A stretch of 8,090 nt of DNA from Thioalkalivibrio sp. (GTDB taxonomy: Bacteria; Pseudomonadota; Gammaproteobacteria; Ectothiorhodospirales; Ectothiorhodospiraceae): NCBI GenBank assembly GCA_003550945.1, contig PULL01000005.1, positions 1-8,090 of the forward strand. The letters are read 5' to 3'. Positions 1 through 6,662 of this stretch are shown in pieces. The translations under genes and the position numbers were made by a program. A model generated the notes under the pieces. The model searched no databases. It saw only the letters and a list, made by a program, of their open reading frames with translations, and was not told where the DNA came from. Each line of letters starts with the position of its first letter. Position 1 is the stretch's first letter.

Positions 1-39
1 CTTGGGCCGTATTGCAAACGTCAAGGGGACACTGCGCGG

Positions 40-1944
40 ATGGCGACGATGATGATTGGGTGGGCCGAAACCCTTCTGCGCGATCTCACGCAGTGTCAGG
101 TCGAGTTCCATACCGCAAGCAATCCAAGCGCCTCCTTTGAGAAGCTTCTTGACAGCCTTCTGAGCCTCACGGGCAGTGAATACGGATTCATCGGTGAAGT
201 GCTGTACCGGGAGGGGGTGCCGTATCTCAAGACGTACGCCATCACGAATATCGCATGGAACGAGGAGACGCGGGAGTTCTATGAGAAGAACGCACCTCAG
301 GGTCTGGAGTTCTTCAATCTGAACACCCTTTTTGGTGCGGTGATGACCACCGGCGAGATGATCATCTCGAACGACCCCGCGCATGATCCGCGTGCGGGCG
401 GATTGGCTCCGGGGCATCCGCCGCTGGAATCCTTTCTTGGAATCCCCCTGACCATGGAAGGCGAGCTCATCGGGATGGTGGGTATTGCCAACCGGCCCGG
501 GGGCTACGACGAGGACCTCTACCACCAACTGGAGCCCTTCCGGACCACGGTGACCACACTGGCTTTTCAGTTCCGGTCTGCTCGGCAGCGGAATATCGCC
601 ATGGCGGAGCTTGCTTCGAGCGAGAAAAAGCTGACCGCGGTTTTCGACGCGATTCTGGACGGACTTGTGGTGATTGACTTCCGTGGCCTGATGGTCGACG
701 TCAACCCCGCGGCGTGCCGCAGGTTCCTGCGCAACCGCGCTGAGATGATCGGCAAGAACGTCTCGATGCTGATGCCGGAGCCGTATCACGGACAACATGA
801 TCAGTACCTCAGGAATTACTACCGATCTGGGGTCCCCAAGGTGGTCGGTGGATCCCGAGTGGTGGAGGGACTTCGTGCCGACGGATCGACGTTCCCTTGC
901 CTGTTGGGCGTGACCGAGATTCGCGACCGAAATTCGCGCTACTTCGTGGGAACAATCAAGGACATCACCGACCAGAGGAAGCAGGAGGAAGAGTTGCAAC
1001 GCGCCAGGATGGCGTTGGAGGATGAACGCCGGAGGCTCGCCAACATCATTGAAGGGACACACGTCGGAACTTGGGAGTGGAACGTCCAAACCGGAGCGAC
1101 GCGCTTCAACGAGCGGTGGGCGCAGATGATTGGCTACACGCTTGCCGATCTGGAGCCGGTTTCCATCGAGACGTGGGTCAAGTACACGCACCCGGAGGAC
1201 CTTGTGGCGAGCGAGGCGGCGCTGGAGGCGCACTTCAAGGGCAAGGCGGATTTCTATGAGGTCGAGTGCCGCATGGAACACCGTGACGGGCATTGGGTGT
1301 GGGTTCTGGATCGAGGCAAGGTCTTCGCATGGGCTGACGACGGAACGCCGCTGATGATGTTCGGGACCCATCAGGACATCACGCAGCGCAAGGAGTACGA
1401 GGCGCAGATCAGCCACATGGCGATGCATGACCCCCTCACGGGATTGCCGACCTTGAGACTCGCACGAGACCGACTGCAGATGGCCACTGAACAGGCGCAG
1501 CGCGAGAAGAAGTGTGCAGCGGTGCTGTATCTTGATCTGGACGGCTTCAAGGCGGTCAACGACGCGGGCGGGCATCGGGCAGGCGACCAGCTTCTGAAGA
1601 CCGTTGCGACCGGCCTGCGGAGGGTTTTGCGCGGGATGGATACGGTAGCGCGCATTGGCGGTGACGAATTCCTCGTGATCCTCACGGGCATCGAAGACCG
1701 GGAGAGCGCGCGGAAGGTCGCCGACAAGCTGCTGACACTGGTGCGCGATCCCATCGACATTGAAGGCCATGCGTTTCGCGTCGGCTTCAGCATCGGGATT
1801 GCGATGTGTCCGGCCGACGGGAACGAGCAACGCGATCTGATCGACGCAGCGGATAGCGCGATGTACCGAGTGAAAAAGTCGGGCAAGAACGGTGTTGAGT
1901 TCTTCAGTGAGCAGGAGTGCCGGGAGACAGCGACAACGTCGTGA
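40..1944 (+). CDS. GAF-PAS-PAS-GGDEF diguanylate cyclase with candidate heme PAS
   Basis: Predicted to make cyclic di-GMP from two GTP in the cytoplasm; no membrane segment is visible. Domains: GAF (about 20-175), PAS (about 193-315), a short coiled coil, a PAS_3-type PAS (about 338-455) and a C-terminal GGDEF domain (about 463-625). The GGDEF motif is intact at 540-544. An RxxD inhibitory site (RGMD, 531-534) lies exactly five residues before it, and the Mg-binding Asp is in LDLDGF (499-501). An active, product-inhibited enzyme is therefore expected. The first PAS carries MPEPYHGQHDQYL; H253 and R273 have the same 20-residue spacing as FixL H200 and R220, so heme or gas sensing is possible. 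The start at 40 has an AAGGGGA site about 10 bases upstream. The frame stays open to the window edge, so a longer N-terminus cannot be excluded. No EAL domain is present. Function is strong; the ligand is inferred. Confidence 0.93.
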   Translation: MATMMIGWAETLLRDLTQCQVEFHTASNPSASFEKLLDSLLSLTGSEYGFIGEVLYREGVPYLKTYAITNIAWNEETREFYEKNAPQGLEFFNLNTLFGAVMTTGEMIISNDPAHDPRAGGLAPGHPPLESFLGIPLTMEGELIGMVGIANRPGGYDEDLYHQLEPFRTTVTTLAFQFRSARQRNIAMAELASSEKKLTAVFDAILDGLVVIDFRGLMVDVNPAACRRFLRNRAEMIGKNVSMLMPEPYHGQHDQYLRNYYRSGVPKVVGGSRVVEGLRADGSTFPCLLGVTEIRDRNSRYFVGTIKDITDQRKQEEELQRARMALEDERRRLANIIEGTHVGTWEWNVQTGATRFNERWAQMIGYTLADLEPVSIETWVKYTHPEDLVASEAALEAHFKGKADFYEVECRMEHRDGHWVWVLDRGKVFAWADDGTPLMMFGTHQDITQRKEYEAQISHMAMHDPLTGLPTLRLARDRLQMATEQAQREKKCAAVLYLDLDGFKAVNDAGGHRAGDQLLKTVATGLRRVLRGMDTVARIGGDEFLVILTGIEDRESARKVADKLLTLVRDPIDIEGHAFRVGFSIGIAMCPADGNEQRDLIDAADSAMYRVKKSGKNGVEFFSEQECRETATTS

Positions 1945-2154
1945 CGTGAGCTCCCTGCAAGGCGGAGACGTCAGCCCGGTGGTTCAGGGCCCAAACGCCT
2001 GTTTGCTAACTGCGCCCATAGACTCGGCTCTTACGCACCCTGCAGCTTGGGTGGTGTCCTCCAAGCACTTCGGAGCCGCCGGTTGGCGCGCCATCAATGC
2101 CGCTGGTTGCCCTGGCTGGCGTGCCCGCTCAGAGCCGTTCTGCAAAGTCCTCAA

Positions 2155-2174
2155 TTATGGAAAGCTTTCCATAA
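2155..2174. promoter_or_regulatory. Perfect 20-bp palindrome, operator-like
   Basis: TTATGGAAAGCTTTCCATAA is its own exact reverse complement, with no central spacer. This suits a dimeric DNA-binding protein better than an RNA hairpin, because there is no loop. The 12 bases CCTCAATTATGG that enter it (2149-2160) recur at 2286-2297. There they are followed by a broken version that still ends in TTTCCAT (2306-2312 region), as if a second, degenerate half-site pair were present. The binding protein is unknown. Confidence 0.5.
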
Positions 2175-2408
2175 GGGCCGACCACTGCCGGCAGCGGTCA
2201 TCGGGTGTCTCGACCCGACCCTGAACGGCCGGCCACGCACCGCTCACGAACGACAGTTTACCGATATGCTGCGGACGCCCCGGAACCTCAATTATGGGCA
2301 TCGTTCTTTCCATCTGATGTTAGAAGCTGGGTGTTATCAGGGTCGGGGTGATCGGGCCGAAGTGAGCTGACTCACAGCAACAACTGTCCAGAAACTCGGT
2401 GCGGTACA

Positions 2409-2434
2409 CCCACAGCCGAACGGTGCTCTGTGGG
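2409..2434. other. Inverted repeat 3' of the minus-strand operon
   Basis: CCCACAG (2409-2415) pairs perfectly with CTGTGGG (2428-2434) across a 12-base loop, 23 bases beyond the stop of the phosphatase-like gene. It could help end minus-strand transcription, but no T run follows on either strand, so an intrinsic terminator is not supported. Confidence 0.3.
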
Positions 2435-2456
2435 CCAGTTTCCAGCCGTGATCAGG

Positions 2457-2810
2457 TCATGCTTCTTCAGCATCCAGCCGCGACAGCATCCGCATGCCAC
2501 CGACCATGCAATGCAGAGCCGTTGCCGCTGCGGCTTCGACGTCCGGGCTGCCGGAGGCCGGTAGCTGCCAGCGCTTCAGACAACAGTTAACCGGCCGCTT
2601 CCCCGGAAACTGGACTGCGGCCGCCGCATCCACCGCGACCAGGAGGTCGGCCCACGCCAGATCCTCCGGCCGCACATCGCGCATGGACGGCGCCGGACGC
2701 ACCTCCAGCCACTCGGACAGGGGTGGCTGGAGGGCCAGATCCCTCACCATGCGCGCGCGCCCGTCATCATCGACGGCCACGACCAGAAGGCGTGCGCGAC
2801 GCTTATACAT
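2457..2810 (-). CDS. Low-molecular-weight phosphatase-like protein lacking the catalytic Cys
   Basis: 117 residues with strong GC bias at third codon positions, which supports real coding. The N-terminus (RARLLVVAVDDDGRARMV) aligns with the first strand and P-loop of low-molecular-weight protein tyrosine phosphatases (VCxGNxCRS). Later, VRPEDLAWADLLVAVD matches the family's '(L/I)xxxDLxxADLVLxMD' helix-strand segment. Family members are usually about 140-160 residues, so this one is short. In the CX5R loop the nucleophilic Cys is replaced by A12 while R18 is kept, and an acidic run D14-D16 occupies the loop. Phosphatase activity is therefore unlikely; a binding or scaffold role is inferred. 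It starts inside the preceding 44-residue ORF (shared ATGTATAA), which suggests translational coupling. The family call is moderate, the coding call good. Confidence 0.7.
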   Translation of the reverse strand: MYKRRARLLVVAVDDDGRARMVRDLALQPPLSEWLEVRPAPSMRDVRPEDLAWADLLVAVDAAAAVQFPGKRPVNCCLKRWQLPASGSPDVEAAAATALHCMVGGMRMLSRLDAEEA

Positions 2811-2937
2811 AAATCAACGGACTGTCGAGCCAGAAAAAACGGGCGCCACCCACCACGACCGGCTGCATCAAGTCGCCTGCGTGCGGGTGGGCCGAGACCC
2901 GGCTGATTGGCGTGAAAATCGCGTGGTGCCCCACCAT
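2803..2937 (-). CDS. Small 44-residue protein of unknown function, coupled to the phosphatase-like gene
   Basis: Starts at an ATG preceded by AGGG four bases upstream and ends in TAA inside the ATGTATAA overlap with the next gene. Third codon positions are about 80% G or C, unlike the same frame further upstream, so coding seems to begin near this ATG. The peptide has a His-rich, Pro-containing first half (GHH, SAHPHAG) and a hydrophobic end (VVVGGARFFWLDSPLIYV). It shows no signal peptide and no domain I recognise. The alternative is that it is the surviving 3' end of a longer gene reaching toward 3300. Confidence 0.5.
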   Translation of the reverse strand: MVGHHAIFTPISRVSAHPHAGDLMQPVVVGGARFFWLDSPLIYV

Positions 2938-3300
2938 GGTTCCCTGTTCTCGCCGCTTCCGTGATCCGCGAAAACCCGAAGGTTGCGACAGACGGTTCCC
3001 GTAGGACGGGAACCCGCTTTCTCCGCAATATTCGCGACTCCTCGACTTTGACGGCGGCACGCTCAGGGAAAACTTTACGTTCAAGCTCAGACACAATCTG
3101 GTGTCCTCTATTCTTGCCCACCGGAAACGAGGACCACTTGCCCGGGGTTTGAGCTGGCGGCCGTCTGCCAAAGCGGCATACACACGAATGCGAAGACTCT
3201 CTAGACTCGGGTTGAGGACGGGGTGTTCGCCGAGATGACTCGCCCACCGCAGCAATTGCAGATGCCCCTGTGCTGTATAGAGGCGGATCACTTTGGCCAT
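2938..3300 (-). pseudogene. Possible eroded or frameshifted gene upstream of the small ORF
   Basis: The minus-strand frame of the small ORF stays open up to an ATG at 3300. Its first 50 codons (MAKVIRLYTAQGHLQLLRWA onward) look protein-like. From about 3140 to 2960 the better protein-like reading moves to another minus frame (GHQIVSELERKVFPERAAVK, then EESRILRRKRVPVLREPSVA). Near 2937 it returns to the first frame. That pattern could be an old gene with two compensating frameshifts, but it could also be chance. No family is recognised and the ATG at 3300 lacks a clear ribosome site. Apart from this and the hairpin at 2994-3014, I see nothing else in the stretch before the kinase. Confidence 0.25.
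2994..3014. other. Perfect 9-bp stem-loop
   Basis: GGTTCCCGT and ACGGGAACC pair perfectly across a three-base loop (AGG). It lies 57 bases upstream of the 44-residue ORF on the minus strand. No T tract follows on either strand. It could be an RNA structure in the minus-strand leader or part of a protein site. Confidence 0.35.
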
Positions 3301-3309
3301 TGAGGAATT

Positions 3310-3360
3310 ATGTTGAAGGCGATCCGATTCTGGTCCCATTGGCAGGTCGGAGTCCGGTGA
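3310..3360 (+). CDS. Possible 16-residue leader ORF overlapping the kinase start
   Basis: ATG at 3310 follows GAGGAATT and reads MLKAIRFWSHWQVGVR before TGA at 3358-3360. That stop overlaps the kinase ATG as TGATG, the classic arrangement for translational coupling. GAGGA sits close to the ATG (three bases), a little tighter than usual. It might tune kinase synthesis. Alternatively it is chance, or a former N-terminus of the kinase separated by a frameshift. No function of the peptide itself is proposed. Confidence 0.3.
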   Translation: MLKAIRFWSHWQVGVR

Positions 3361-5186
3361 TGCGCGGCGGGCTGCTGCGTCGCTTCGCCTGGGGCACTGC
3401 GATCGGCCTGCTGACCAGTTCGCTGGTCTTCCTGGCGTTGTTCGTGGGCATGTACCGGAGCGAGCTCGCCCAGGAACGGGCGGGTGTGGCCGAGAACGTC
3501 AACCGGCTGCTGCTGGCCTCGCTTGAGAATGCGATGCTGAAAGCCGATGTGACCGGCCTGCAACAGATCGTCGAAGACCTGGGCCGGCAACCGGGGATCG
3601 TTGCGGTCAGCGTGACCCGGCCGGATGGAGAAATCCGGTTTGCCAGCGATCGTGCCCGGATCGGTGCTCTTTGGCCCGAGCCGTTCGTGATGCCGGAGGC
3701 CCCGACCACCCAGCTCATGATGTCCGCAGAGGGGCCGGAGGTCCTGCGCAGCGCGATCCCCGTGCTCAATCGTCCGGCCTGCGCGCCTTGCCACGGTGCC
3801 GCGGACTTGCGGCCAGTCAACGGTCTGCTCATGGTGGACTACGAGGCCGAACCGTTGCGGCGCAAGGTGCGGAACACCACGCTGATGCTGATGAGCGCCG
3901 GTGCGCTGATCGTGCTGCTGAACCTGCTGGGCGGATGGTGGTTCATGCAGCGGTTCGTGCTGCGCCCCGTGAACGCGCTCACGGCCGTCAGTGCTCGCCT
4001 TCGCCAGGGTGATCTGAGCGCCAGAGTTCAACTCGAGAGCGGCGACGAACTCGCCCATCTGGGTGACACGTTCAACGGGATGGCCGGGCAGTTGAACCGG
4101 CGGCTCGAGCAGCTGGAGGAGCAGCGCGGTTTCCTGCAGGCCATGGTGGACGCGATTCCCGACGGTCTGCGCGTGATCGATTCCGATTTCCGGCAGGTTC
4201 TCGTGAACCGGGCCTATCTGGAACAGCTGGGAACCACGCGCGAAGAGGCGGCGGGAAAGCTGTGTTTCGCCGCGAGCCACGCCCGGCGCGAACCCTGTCC
4301 GCCTACGCTTCAGGTCTGTCCGGTCTTCGAACTGGAGGCCTCCGACACGCCGATCAAGATCCTCGAATCCCGCATCCGCAAGGACGGAACAGGAATGGAT
4401 GTGGAGGTGTTTGCAGCCCCGATGAGGGTCACCATCGACGGGCAGGAGCAGCGGCTGGTCGTGGAATCGTCGCGTGACCTGCAGAGTGAGCTGAGGTATT
4501 CGCAGGAACAGCGGCTCTCCGAAGTCGGCAAGCTGGCGGCCGGAATCGCCCACGAAGTCTTCAATCCGCTGTCATCGCTGCGGATGGTTATCCACGGACT
4601 GCGGGGTCCGATCGAGCGCGGCGAGATCGGGCCAGCGGAACTCGATGATCTGGACATCGTCGAGCACGAAATCGAGAAGTGCATCAAGGTCACCCAGGGG
4701 CTGCTGAAGCTCAGCAACCTGCCAACGGATCAGCCGGAGCCGGCCGACCTTGCCGCTGCGATCCGCGAGACCCTCGCCCTGCTGCGCCTGGAGGCGGAAG
4801 TGGGGCGGGTCGAACTGATCGCGGATCTGCCGGAAGAACCGGTGTGGGTGATGGCGTCGGACAGCGCACTTCGCATGATCACGCTGAACCTTGCGCAGAA
4901 CGCGATCCATGCCATGAGCGGCAGCGGAGGCATCCTACGCGTAAGTCTCCGGCGCGATGGCGGTCAGGTCTCGGCCCAGTTCGAGGACAACGGGCCGGGG
5001 ATACAGGAAGAGGTGTCCAGACACCTGTTCGAGCCGTTTTTCTCCCGCCGCGCGGATGGCCAACGGGGCACCGGGCTCGGGCTGTCGATCTGCCGGAACC
5101 TGGTCGAGCAGTACGGCGGCGAAATCAGCGTCGACACGGCACCGGGGCAGGGTGCCCGGTTCACCGTCGTGTTCGCCCAAGCCTGA
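3360..5186 (+). CDS. Membrane sensor histidine kinase with periplasmic heme-c motif
   Basis: 608 residues. Segment TM1 (about 10-32), periplasmic sensor (33-172), TM2 (about 175-196), HAMP (197-250), PAS (258-372), HisKA with phospho-acceptor H398 (AHEVFNPL), then HATPase_c with N514, DNGPG (543-547) and GTGLGL (570-575). All kinase motifs are intact. The periplasmic domain holds CAPCH (141-145), the CxxCH signature for covalent heme c, which suggests redox or gas sensing outside the membrane. The PAS has C302, H307, C313 and C320 (pattern CX4H, EPCPP, VCPV), which could bind metal or react to redox. I chose ATG 3360 because GGAG lies seven bases upstream and TM1 follows at once; an in-frame GTG at 3270 has no such support. 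The regulator begins 26 bases downstream, so the pair is probably co-transcribed. Confidence 0.93.
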   Translation: MRGGLLRRFAWGTAIGLLTSSLVFLALFVGMYRSELAQERAGVAENVNRLLLASLENAMLKADVTGLQQIVEDLGRQPGIVAVSVTRPDGEIRFASDRARIGALWPEPFVMPEAPTTQLMMSAEGPEVLRSAIPVLNRPACAPCHGAADLRPVNGLLMVDYEAEPLRRKVRNTTLMLMSAGALIVLLNLLGGWWFMQRFVLRPVNALTAVSARLRQGDLSARVQLESGDELAHLGDTFNGMAGQLNRRLEQLEEQRGFLQAMVDAIPDGLRVIDSDFRQVLVNRAYLEQLGTTREEAAGKLCFAASHARREPCPPTLQVCPVFELEASDTPIKILESRIRKDGTGMDVEVFAAPMRVTIDGQEQRLVVESSRDLQSELRYSQEQRLSEVGKLAAGIAHEVFNPLSSLRMVIHGLRGPIERGEIGPAELDDLDIVEHEIEKCIKVTQGLLKLSNLPTDQPEPADLAAAIRETLALLRLEAEVGRVELIADLPEEPVWVMASDSALRMITLNLAQNAIHAMSGSGGILRVSLRRDGGQVSAQFEDNGPGIQEEVSRHLFEPFFSRRADGQRGTGLGLSICRNLVEQYGGEISVDTAPGQGARFTVVFAQA

Positions 5187-5212
5187 CCGTCAATACTGAC
5201 TGAGGATACGCG

Positions 5213-6565
5213 ATGAAGGACGTACTGATCATCGAGGACGACGCGGTACTCAACCGGTTTCTGTCGAAGCACGTCCGAGAAATGCATCTGGAAGTCAGCA
5301 GCTTCCAGAGTTGGGGCGCAGTCGACGCGTATCTCAGAGAGCAGGAGCCGGCTCTGATCGTTTCCGACATACGTTTGCCGGACGGTGAGCTCGCGCAGCG
5401 CCTGCCACAATTGGTGGAACTGTGTCCGGTGATCGTATTGACCGCCTACGGTTCGATCCGAAGCGCGGTGGATGCCATGAAGGCGGGTGCGTCGGAATAC
5501 CTGACCAAACCGGTGAGCCCGGAAGAACTCACCCTGGTGATCCGCAAGGTGCTGGAAGCCAGCAAGCTGCGTCTCGACCACCAGTACTGCAAGCGCCGCC
5601 TGAAAGCGACCGAAGGTTGCTTTTCCTACATGATTGGCGAGAGCTCGGCTCTGCGCGAAGTGCAGAACATGGTCGAGGCCGTGGCGACCAGCGACATGAC
5701 GGTGCTGATTCAGGGAGAGAGCGGGACTGGGAAGGAGCTGGTGGCGCGGGCGCTGCACGATGCCAGCAACCGTGCCGCGCGCAATTTTGTCGCGGTGGAT
5801 TGTTGCACGTTGCAGGAAACGCTTTTCGAATCCGAGCTCTTCGGGCACGAGCGTGGCGCGTTCACCGGAGCCGACAAGCAGAAGAAGGGCCTGATCGAGG
5901 CTGCCGAGGGCGGAACCCTGTTTCTCGACGAAATCGGGGAGATCGCGTTGCCGATACAAGCGAAGCTGCTCCGGGTGCTGGAAACCGGGACCTTTCGGCG
6001 CTTGGGTGGCGTAAAGGACCTGAAGGCGGACGCCCGAATCGTAGCGGCGACCAATCGCGACCTCGAGGCCATGTCCGGCGCCGGAGATTTTCGAAGCGAC
6101 CTCTATTTTCGTCTCAGTCCGTTCGTAATCACCACGCCGCCCTTGCGGGACCGTCGCGAAGACATCCCTCATCTGGTCCACCACTTCCTGGAAAGACATG
6201 ACTTTTCCAGCCGCATCAACAGAAAGGTCACGCAGGCGGCGATGCGAACACTGACCGCACACGACTGGCCGGGAAACATACGGGAACTGAAGAACGCGGT
6301 GGAGCGCGCGGTGATCCTTTCGCGGGGTAAGCCGAGGATCGGCGTCGAGCACCTGGGTTTTCTCCATCGGCGCGGCTCGGAGGCATGCATGCGTCTCGAG
6401 TTCGATCACGACCCGTCCCTCGAAGAGATCGAGTCGCGATATCTCGAGCAGCAACTGCGCAAGTTCGCGGGGCACCGCAGTCAGGTGGCTCAGGTTCTGG
6501 GCATCAGTGAACGCAATGTCTATCGGCTGATCAAGCGATACGGCTTGACGGAGGTTGCCGGATAG
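5213..6565 (+). CDS. NtrC-family sigma-54-dependent response regulator
   Basis: 450 residues in the usual three-part layout. The receiver domain (1-115) has acidic E8/D9/D10, phospho-acceptor D52, switch T77 and K99. The AAA+ domain (about 138-365) has Walker A GESGTGKE (168-175), sigma-54 contact loop GAFTGA (215-220) and Walker B LFLDE with D239/E240. A Fis-type helix-turn-helix ends the protein (about 402-446, including HRSQVAQVLGISERNVYRLI). With every key residue present it should be a functional, ATP-dependent activator of sigma-54 RNA polymerase, phosphorylated by the kinase encoded just upstream. GAGGA six bases before the ATG supports the start. Sigma-54-like promoters before the next two genes are its natural targets. 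It belongs to the AtoC/ZraR/HydG type, but I cannot assign a specific gene name. Confidence 0.95.
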   Translation: MKDVLIIEDDAVLNRFLSKHVREMHLEVSSFQSWGAVDAYLREQEPALIVSDIRLPDGELAQRLPQLVELCPVIVLTAYGSIRSAVDAMKAGASEYLTKPVSPEELTLVIRKVLEASKLRLDHQYCKRRLKATEGCFSYMIGESSALREVQNMVEAVATSDMTVLIQGESGTGKELVARALHDASNRAARNFVAVDCCTLQETLFESELFGHERGAFTGADKQKKGLIEAAEGGTLFLDEIGEIALPIQAKLLRVLETGTFRRLGGVKDLKADARIVAATNRDLEAMSGAGDFRSDLYFRLSPFVITTPPLRDRREDIPHLVHHFLERHDFSSRINRKVTQAAMRTLTAHDWPGNIRELKNAVERAVILSRGKPRIGVEHLGFLHRRGSEACMRLEFDHDPSLEEIESRYLEQQLRKFAGHRSQVAQVLGISERNVYRLIKRYGLTEVAG

Positions 6566-6600
6566 CCGGAGCCCTCCCTGCGCGGCGGCCTCGCCTTTAC

Positions 6601-6616
6601 TGGCACGTCCCGTGCT
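6601..6616 (+). promoter_or_regulatory. Sigma-54 (-24/-12) promoter for the GW-repeat protein gene
   Basis: TGGCACGTCCCGTGCT matches the consensus TGGCACGNNNNTTGCW at every fixed base except one (G for the first T of TTGC). The GG and GC dinucleotides are 12 bases apart, as required. It begins 35 bases after the regulator stop and ends 46 bases before the ATG at 6663, giving a leader of roughly 35-40 bases. A small dyad, CTGTTCCAACAG (6640-6651), touches the ribosome site. A weak GGCG/CGCC stem just upstream (6584-6595) does not make a clear terminator. Confidence 0.8.
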
Positions 6617-6662
6617 TTCCCCCGCATGGATACAGATGACTGTTCCAACAGAGGGGTGAAAG

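Larger units (their letters stand above)
1945..2456. other. Intergenic region without a convincing gene
   Basis: About 510 bases lie between the cyclase and the end of the minus-strand phosphatase-like gene. Open frames here are short, lack good ribosome sites and do not read like proteins. An imperfect dyad overlaps the cyclase stop codon (TGACGT at 1942-1947 with ACGTCA at 1968-1973, inner CTCC/GGAG). It has no T tract, so it is not a clear intrinsic terminator. The region also holds the 20-bp palindrome, a 12-base direct repeat and a hairpin at 2409-2434, each described separately. Confidence 0.6.

Noticed and set aside
1892..2370. Plus-strand open frames after the cyclase (110 and 107 residues)
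   Set aside because: One begins inside the cyclase gene. Both lack ribosome sites, are rich in Arg, Cys and Trp as in random GC-rich frames, and show no domain.
3270..3359. Kinase start at GTG 3270
   Set aside because: There is no good ribosome site. The added 30 residues would sit before a clean membrane segment, and ATG 3360 has GGAG at the right distance.
3288..4553. 421-residue open frame on the minus strand
   Set aside because: It lies wholly opposite the histidine kinase, is rich in Arg, His and Gln as expected of an antisense shadow, and shows no domain.
6479..6500. TCAGG...TCAGG copies about 120 bases upstream of the first sigma-54 promoter as an activator site
   Set aside because: They resemble half of the 7603 dyad but fall in the helix-turn-helix codons of the regulator and are not inverted, so chance is a sufficient explanation.
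6584..6598. Terminator after the regulator (GGCG/CGCC plus TTT)
   Set aside because: A four-pair stem with three T bases is too weak, and it abuts the -24 element.
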